Below, piece by piece: positions 57,640-64,000 of a DNA stretch of 64,000 bases (its first letter is position 1; each line of letters starts with the position of its first letter). The notes beneath the pieces were generated by a model that ran no database searches, was not told where the DNA came from, and saw nothing but the letters and a program-made list of their open reading frames with translations. The DNA lies in NCBI GenBank assembly GCA_034406715.1, contig CP137875.1, positions 124,001-188,000 on the forward strand, read 5' to 3'. Origin of the DNA: Rhodotorula mucilaginosa. Lineage: Eukaryota > Basidiomycota > Microbotryomycetes > Sporidiobolales > Sporidiobolaceae. The position numbers and the translations under genes were made by a program.

Positions 57640-58350
57640 TCCGAGCAGCCAGCCATCTCGCCATCGCCGCCTCTCCACGGCTCTGGCGAGATCAGACACG
57701 GCCGCTTACCACCCAGGAGCCTCTCTGCAGGCTGGTCCGCGTTCAAAACAGCTCAAAAATCCACCTGGTTGGCGCTTTGGGGGTCTTCGGGCGGCCAACT
57801 TCGCGCCGTCCCCTCCTCCCCTCCCGGTCCTTCCTTCTCTCGCTTCCACTCTTTGCTCTCGTGCTGCCAGTTGACCTTGCTCACTTGATGCCGCACTGGC
57901 GCCTGTGACCTCGGCGCCTACAAGGCGCACTTCAAACCCGACCACCTCCTCTGCGCTTGCGGCAGCGAACCCGAGACGCGAGAACATTTCTTCCTCCACT
58001 GCCCGCTCTACGCCCCACCGCGCACCGCCCTTCTCTCCTCCCTCCGGCGTAAATCCCTCTCTCACCTACCTCCTCAGCGACCTGCGCGCAACGAAGGCCA
58101 CGCTCCGCTTCCTGGCCAACTCCGGCCATTTTGACTCACTCTACTGCCCGCCTTCCAAGGACCCTCGACTTTGAGTTCAGATCCCCCCCTTTGTCTATAC
58201 CCGTCATTCTCTCAAACCTGATTTTCCTGCTCAAAGAGCAGGTTTTTTCTTTGGGCCTTTCCTCGCTCCTCCCACTCTTGAGCAGTATCCCTGGTCTACA
58301 TGGGCTCTTGAGCTCGATATGACTTGAAACAAGCATTATCGTCATCATCA
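57640..58350 (+). mobile_element. LINE 3' end fragment F
   Basis: ORF2 C-terminus with FKPDHLLCACGSEPETREHF, then YLLSDLRATKATLRFLANSG, GHFDSLYCPPSKDPRL and a stop at 58,172-58,174. Next come the 3' UTR with hairpin, the TACATGGGCTCTTGAGCTCG and ATATGACTTGAAACAAG blocks, and a (CAT)n-type tail at about 58,335-58,350. It is the clearest copy of the family's 3' end. Confidence 0.78.
58226..58242 (+). other. LINE 3' UTR hairpin, copy F
   Basis: CCTGCTC-AAA-GAGCAGG, identical to the hairpin at 53,376-53,392. A competing helix AACCTG/CAGGTT is also possible in both copies. Confidence 0.8.
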
Positions 58351-58563
58351 TCATCTTTGTCCAGTATCGTGTAGCCTTGGACATCCGACCGTTTGGTGTT
58401 GCTGCAGATGCTCCTCCCTCCAGATGAGAGTTCATTCAGGTGCTGGTGTCTCTGACAAAGGATTATCTATCTGTCTACCTCCCCTAATTCACTCATCATA
58501 TGGCCTGTGCTTGCTCCTCTCCCTCACTTGCTCTCCACCAGTTCACTCTCACTGCCTGGAGAG

Positions 58564-58628
58564 CAGATAGATAGATAAAAAGTAGAAAGTCAATTTTCAA
58601 GTCATGTCAAGCTATAGAGAGCCCATGT
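58564..58628 (-). mobile_element. LINE 3' terminus G
   Basis: Only the last tens of bases: (TATC)n tail written as GATA repeats, then TTGACATGACTTGAAAA and ATACATGGGCTCTCTATAGC on the minus strand. 5'-truncated. Confidence 0.6.
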
Positions 58629-58828
58629 ATATTGCAGGTACTAGAAGTGAGGCCGTGGACACCAAATGTGCTGTGTCAGCCTGATTTCTGATCCACTTAA
58701 GTTTACCCCTTTCAGGATACCTGCTCTCTTTTCCCTGGCTGCTTTCTCCCTCTGCCCTCGCTTTCCCTGTCTTTAGCCCTTTCTGTTCACCTGTCTGTGC
58801 CTCTAGCACCTTTTGTCCGCCTGGGATC

Positions 58829-58870
58829 CTTTAGCTTGACATGACTTGAAACAAGAATTATCTACTGTCA
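58829..58870 (+). mobile_element. LINE 3' terminus H
   Basis: TAGCTTGACATGACTTGAAA, then CAAGAATTATCTACTG. It is the same 3' terminal block with a minimal tail. Confidence 0.5.
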
Positions 58871-59492
58871 ACTTACCTGTACAGGAACTCGGAGACGTGG
58901 AGAGCTGCAAGTGGCAGCTTGTAAAGCAGTGCCTCTCCCTTCTGGATCTCAGGGTCTCTGAGGAGGAACGCAAGGGAGAGTGTTTGAGTTGGACTGTAAG
59001 GAAATCATCCTTACAACACCTGTACCCTGTATATATGTCTTTCTGACAAACCAATCCTGCTGATTGATTCGTTCCGTGCATTTTAGCTCAGTGGTATGAT
59101 GAAAGATGCAGTGTTACACGGACCCACTGGGCCACATAAGGAGTGGTTTCACATGCTCGGCTACTTTATAGACGTAAGGCTCCCACTCACCTTGAGAGAA
59201 GGTCACAGGACGTCACACTGCAGGTGACAGGCAACCAGCAGGTTTGGCTAGCACAGCCTGAACCCCTCAGAGGCCCACCAAGCTGGGATCTCCTTTTGAG
59301 CTCCTTGTCCAGCATGCAGTCTCTTGTAGACCTTCCTCTGTGCTTCTGCTACACCCTGACTTAGCTAGGCTCAATAACCTCTGCTCCTAACAAGTTCCCC
59401 AAGCAGTTTCACTCTTGCTTTCTGCGACGCGAGTTGAGAAGAAGAACAACGCGTACATAGATTTATTGCCGGGTACAGCATACATAACAACT
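58871..59492. other. Unassigned repeat-island DNA
   Basis: No gene or recognisable element. A box-A-like stretch near 59,082 (TTAGCTCAGTGGTATGAT) has no box B partner. Confidence 0.5.
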
Positions 59493-59595
59493 GCCTACTT
59501 GGTCTAGTAGTATGATACCTCATTCGGGTTTAACAACCAGCTTGCTTGGCAAGTGTGCATTGAGGTGGTCGGCGGTTCAATTCCGCCAGTGGGCC
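59493..59595 (+). tRNA. tRNA-Pro(CGG) with intron
   Basis: Acceptor GCCTACT pairs with AGTGGGC (one G-U). Box A region TTGGTCTAGTAGTATGAT. Anticodon arm CCTCA-TTCGGG/T-TGAGG gives anticodon CGG. T arm GGCGG-TTCAATT-CCGCC. A 31-nt intron (59,529-59,559) sits after position 37. A T7 run follows at 59,601. Confidence 0.92.
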
Positions 59596-59600
59596 TTTCT

Positions 59601-59607
59601 TTTTTTC
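59601..59607 (+). terminator. Pol III terminator of tRNA-Pro
   Basis: T7 run six bases after the tRNA 3' end. Confidence 0.75.
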
Positions 59608-59694
59608 ACTTTTTCCGGGTGGCCCCCCTTTTTCTTGTTCTTCTTCTCCGGGCGGGCTTTCCTCCAGCCCGAACACTCTTTTTGCAGTGCAAAC

Positions 59695-59746
59695 CAGGCT
59701 TGGTACAGACAACAGGCTTGGTACAGACAACAGGCTTGGTACAGAC
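59695..59746 (+). repeat. Short tandem repeat (about 18 bp x 3)
   Basis: GGCTTGGTACAGACAACA is repeated head to tail, the last unit degenerate. Confidence 0.8.
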
Positions 59747-60927
59747 TGGGGTAACAGGATGTGTCGAAAGGATCTGCAGTAGCCCTGGGTTATGAGGCAG
59801 CCTGCCAGCAACTTGGTGTACTCACTCTCAGCAAGCAACCTCTGCCTTTTGCCTGAGATGAGCAAGAAGTCCTTGGGTGCAAGGCTGTTACTGTCCTGGG
59901 TGACCAATGCATTTGAGTCAGACTTGGGTCGATTCTCCTCCTTTTCTTCATCTTCACCTAGTATGTCACCTTTGACTGAGCAGTACACCTCCCCTCACAT
60001 TGAGGGAGAAGTGCACCCTGCAGATGGTGGCAGATGCCTCCAAAGGCGCCTTCAAGCCTACTGCCCCCAAGGAACCCCTGGTTTGAGGAAGGATTTCATC
60101 CATTTACACCACCAACTTGAAGTTAACATCTCAGTAGGTTACTCAGAACTCCTCTCCACCAGAACGGCAGCAAGAGGCAGCACACAGGATGTCTGATTCC
60201 GGCTCTCCAGAGCAGATCGATGAGGAGGGAATAGTAAAGGTCTTCTAAAACACTGTGTCTTTTGGGCACCTGCAAAAATGCAGAGGGCACCCAAAGGGTG
60301 CAATGAGGCTACTCTGTTAACAATGATGTGACTGTAGAGAGAACACTCAACGTTAACACTGAATTGAGATGGCAAGATGGGAGGGGTAAGTGTAAGAAAG
60401 GACACCTGAAGGCAAGCCCTGGCAAGAGATGCCTGGGATCCTTGTCCAACCATCACTCATGGACCTGTCCTGGTAACCTGTTGCAGACTTGATATTGAAC
60501 CCTGAGGGCATGGCATTAGTGCGGGGAGAGATCAAGTCAGCAAAGGTTTGGACAAAACCAAGTGAGTGAAAAAGATGTAGATCTGAAGACTTGCTGAAGA
60601 GGGCTCTGAAGGGGCGACATGGTGACAGGACTTCTGTAAGAGACAGGTCTCCCCCCCATGTGGAAGCAGAACTGGAACCTAAGGCGAGAGCTTCCTACAT
60701 CTGGACTTTCTCTCACTCTCGCTGCAGGGACACCACTCTCAGCTCGATGTGAGGGTGGGTCTAACGCGTGCTTCTGTCGGGTCGTAGGTCGTCGTAGACG
60801 GACTAGAGCCGGTAAACAGTGATTCGAGTTCAATTTCGCGAGATATGAGCTGGAGAGGAGTGCTACAGAACCAGACAGGGGGCGAGGGAGCTACGAGGAG
60901 GCAATGAGAGAAGGACAGGGGGAAGCC

Positions 60928-60961
60928 GCGCTATTCCGGGCGGGTTTGACCGGAATAGCGC
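60928..60961. repeat. Perfect 12-bp inverted repeat (hairpin)
   Basis: GCGCTATTCCGG, a 10-nt spacer, then CCGGAATAGCGC. No associated gene is recognised. Confidence 0.8.
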
Positions 60962-61887
60962 AGATGGGCCGTTCGCTGAATCTTGAATCGCGGCTGTCGC
61001 TTTGAGTCCGGCACGATAGAGTAGATCGTCTGCAGTAAAAGAAGTGTTAGTGACGTTCAAAAAGAAAGGAGCGAGCGCCGAGAAGGAGACTTAGAATGGG
61101 AAGTTGACGACGAGCGAAGCGAAGGAAGGGTAGCCGACCCAGCACTCGCAGACAAGCTGACGTGCTCTCTTCTGCTCCTATGCCACTGCCTCTTTTCTGC
61201 TATTGCTTCTGTGCCTTGAGCACTGTTGAAGAGTGAGGTCAGGTTGTATGTGCAGTGCAGCTAGAGTGTTCATTTGAGTATGGTCTGGGCCAATGAAGTG
61301 ATGCGCATGGATCAATCTTCAGAGGTGCGCAGTGAATTGAAGCCAAGCGGAGGTTGTCCTTGGTCAGCTCACTCGCACTACAGACAGGTACAGGCTTTTT
61401 GAAATACCACTGTAGCCTTGCAGCAAAGTCGACTCACTTGTGCTATGGACTGGATTCAATATTTGCTATTGTGTCTCACTGACACCTCTGTATACCTGTA
61501 TACCTGAGCTTCATATAGCCTGGCAACACTGACAGCCACTGCTCACTGGCTGTAGATTGTTTAACAGCTGATGCAGGATGGGGTTGCATTGTGAAAGTAG
61601 TTCAGGGTAGAGAGTTGTCTCTGTATTTCAGCAACAAGGTCAGAAGAGGGGTCCTGCTCCCGTTCAAGACTGGCTGATCCCTTTGTGGCTGTGTGCTGCC
61701 CGCGGTAGTGGAGTGTGCGGTGTGCCACGTGTGGTGCTGGTTCTTGTCAACTATAGCCATAGTTGAGGGGAGGGGCACCCAAGAAACGCGGAAAGACAGC
61801 CTCTGTGGGGGAAACACACTGGTCCTGACCCCCAAGATTCGGGCAATAAAAAAAGGATGCATAGACATGCTATGCACCAAAAAGAGC

Positions 61888-61987
61888 TGCTCTGAGAGAG
61901 GATCGAACTCTCGACCTCGGGATTGCATGCGCCAGGCGCACTCAAGGTATATGAGACCCACGTGATAGCCAACTACACCATCAAAGC
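61888..61987 (-). tRNA. tRNA-Met(CAT) with intron, right-arm copy
   Basis: Exact reverse-complement copy of the tRNA at 50,190-50,289, including its 26-nt intron and terminator. Confidence 0.92.
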
Positions 61988-63699
61988 GAGCTGTTTGTTG
62001 TCTAGCCGGCCTTTCATGTGGTACAGAATCGTTTGCGCATAGGTGTACCGAAACTCGCACATCCACAGCATGAATGGGCCCTTAGAACGAACACTTTCTT
62101 TGGATCCCGATCCCAGAACTTGTCTTGCCTAAGCAGTCGGGCATAGAAGACCAGTAGCCTTACCGGTAACAGATTGTCTAACTGGGGAGTGTGCCTGGTA
62201 TACCTTGTCTGCAGTGTGGCAAACGAAACAAGGCCGGAGCGGAAGGGCTGCATCCCAAACAGAAACTCCACAACCACATGCCACTCTGGGTACTAACAAG
62301 GGAGGGAGCAAGGCTAACACTTCTAGCTGTGGGGAGTGTCTACAGGCCAGACACCAAGCCCCGCCTCTGCAAGATTGCCCATCCCAGGTCCAGAGCGCAG
62401 TGCACTGCAGGTGCAGGATGCGGGTACCGAGCTGCCTTCTCCACTGGGCTTGCCAGCGCATACTAGATCTTGGCATTGGGTCGCACTCTCTGCGGCAACT
62501 GTGCTCCGCGTTGAGATGGCTGATGCGAGGCGGCAGCGGGGAAAAAAAGAGGAACTCGGGCTTCTTGTAGCGGATCCTCATTGTCCTCTTGGTCCCGGAC
62601 TGCTACCCCCGCCCTCCCGTTTGCGAGGGCCAACAGGGAGTGTTGAGCCGTCGCATAGACAAGAATAGCGAATGACGAGCCCCCGTCGGGTGGCGCCGCG
62701 CGGAGGCAAAGGCGCTTGGAGGTGAAGATGCGGAGACAGAAAGGGCTGCACCCGGGTTGTTGGTAGGTGCAGGTACAGTGCTGAAGCCGTTGCATACTCG
62801 CGCTCACACCTCAGGTTCTGCTGTCCAGCGTCGCGCCCGGAGAGCCCATTCGACATGCGCGCAAGTCGACGGACGGAGCGGTGGTGGACCTTCTCAGCCA
62901 GAAGGCACGCTTCGAGTGACGGCCAACGCGACGTCGCCTGTTCCCTGGACCGATGTAGCCTAGCAGGCTGTCGAGAGGGCTTTCAAGAAGGTCGCATTTG
63001 ACGGGCAGGAAGCTGCAGGACAGCTTCGGACTCGGCGACGAGCGATCGGAGCCGGTAGCGAATGAAACGGGGTACGGCAAACCTTCCCCTGCGACGGGCG
63101 CGAAGGAGGCGTAATACCGTGCAGGGGTGTATGTTCCACATCGAAGGCCGCATCAAGCTGCGCACGCGTAATTGTGCAAGGTGTGGCGGGGAGGAGGACA
63201 CGCAACCCGCACAGCCGCCACCAATGGTGCAACCTCGCGGCAGAAGAGGACGCGCAGCTCAGCCCGGTGCGGCTTGGCCCACAGGAGGGAGGTTATCCTC
63301 CTACTGTTGAAACGCCTCCATCAAGCCTCATAGCTCTCCGCGTTCACCGTCCCTGCGACCGCAACGTGCTTTCACCTAAGACTCGGCCGCTCCCTCCGCT
63401 GAGGCAAGAGCGCCACAGATCGGAAAAGTACATAGATCCAGCAGCCTCGACGATGTACACAACAAACGGCGGGCCAGGAGAGAGATTTGAAACGTCCGTC
63501 AACACCTGGCTGGCGGCGAGGCGACCCCGGATCCAAGCCTTTCCACTCAGCACCCACAGCGCAGCGACATACGAGACCCGCCAGAATCCAGCGTCAAGAC
63601 CACTCCTAGAAGTTTGCAAGCTCTATGTACTCTTGCAGGCGTCCATCTACTCCGGAACTCCGTGGCACCGCAGTCCCAATTCCAAGCTCCTGTACTGCA

Positions 63700-63744
63700 A
63701 TCTAGCTTCCCGCCTCGCGGCGACAGCCTGAAGGGCCACAGGAG
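63700..63744 (-). pseudogene. Detached copy of DAHP synthase last exon
   Basis: It matches 48,432-48,476 on the opposite strand with one base missing just before the stop codon. It includes the acceptor CTTCAG. No upstream exons are present within the window. Confidence 0.85.
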
Positions 63745-64000
63745 GGGGGACCCGTTAACATGCGGCAGCTCACGAGGCCGAGCGCTGCTCCAGGTACATC
63801 TGCGGCGTATAGGAACATGCGACAGTTGCTGGGAGCTACAACAGAGAAGGAAAGTAGGCGGAAGGACAACATGGAAGGGAGATGATACATGGAGCGGCGA
63901 GGAAGCCGTATGTAGATGTGGCAAAAATTAGGCAAAGTGTACGCCGTGCTTGTGGAAAACAGTGAGCAGCCTGTCGGAGGACACAATGAGCGAAAGTACC
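63745..64000. other. Unassigned right flank
   Basis: Unique-looking sequence beyond the right arm. No gene is supported in the 256 bp visible. Confidence 0.5.

Larger units (their letters stand above)
59608..61340. other. Unassigned DNA between tRNA-Pro and the right arm
   Basis: No gene is supported; the longest ORFs (59,530-59,988 minus; 59,792-60,196 plus) show no domain. It contains a thrice-repeated CAGGCTTGGTACAGACAA near 59,695-59,745 and the 12-bp hairpin at 60,928. The part from about 61,165 is related to the left-arm inner flank. Confidence 0.55.
61341..63744 (-). repeat. Right arm of 2.4-kb inverted repeat
   Basis: Reverse complement of 48,432-50,836. The inner 1.7 kb appears identical by translated comparison. 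About ten substitutions and one 1-bp gap are seen towards the outer end. The outer 44 bp (63,700-63,744) is a copy of the DAHP-synthase last exon plus 17 nt of its intron, detached from any gene. Confidence 0.9.

Noticed and set aside
59082-59150. Box-A-like tRNA start (TTAGCTCAGTGGTATGAT)
   Set aside because: No box B, no acceptor pairing; chance match or a decayed relic.

Overview
The window is nuclear DNA of a GC-rich, intron-dense fungus. The evidence points to a basidiomycete yeast, most likely Pucciniomycotina/Microbotryomycetes (Rhodotorula-Sporobolomyces type), but no marker gene fixes the species. Most genes are cut by short introns (about 50-150 nt) with GTRNGT donors, a very consistent CTGAC branch site and CAG/TAG acceptors. 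Exons down to 16 nt are common and three introns use a GCAAGT donor. All exon chains given below were checked for length and phase by hand. None was checked against transcripts.

Layout, 1-48.5 kb: ordinary gene-dense DNA. In order: 3' part of a VWA-domain gene (+); two tandem paralogues of an unrecognised family (+); a 1,208-aa F-box/WD40/UIM ubiquitin-ligase subunit like yeast Ufo1 (+); an HhH-GPD DNA glycosylase (-); an unrecognised Ser-rich protein (+); two single-pass membrane proteins (+ and -); a caleosin (-); a GPI-anchored Cys-rich secreted protein (-); a Gre2-type SDR (-); a multi-pass membrane protein (-); a coiled-coil protein (+); a disordered protein (+); a DUF202-like membrane protein (+); a second single-pass protein sharing an N-terminal EGYDV motif with the first (+); a membrane-anchored double-psi beta-barrel protein (-); D-arabinono-1,4-lactone oxidase (-); a Tbf1/TRF-like telobox-Myb protein (+); Ubp6/USP14 deubiquitinase (-); and DAHP synthase (+). 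Two genes bear on ubiquitin (Ufo1-like and Ubp6), and two on redox and antioxidant metabolism (ALO and Gre2-like). No operon-like pathway cluster is evident.

Layout, 48.4-64 kb: a repeat island. Two near-identical 2.4-kb arms lie in inverted orientation (48,432-50,836 and 61,341-63,744), each carrying an intron-containing tRNA-Met(CAT) gene. The arms end inside the last intron of DAHP synthase, so the right arm carries a detached copy of that gene's last exon. Between the arms lie a broken Ty1/copia fossil, at least four LINE 3' fragments (ORF2 C-termini, a 3' hairpin, TATC-type tails), a small TSD-flanked insertion, a perfect 12-bp hairpin and an intron-containing tRNA-Pro(CGG) gene.

Most noteworthy: the host-gene-capturing inverted repeat; a TTAGGGTTAG telobox in the promoter of the telobox-binding protein gene itself; the tandem orphan family with duplicated core promoters; the shared EGYDV membrane-protein motif; and an in-frame, stop-free GC-AG intron inside a WD repeat.
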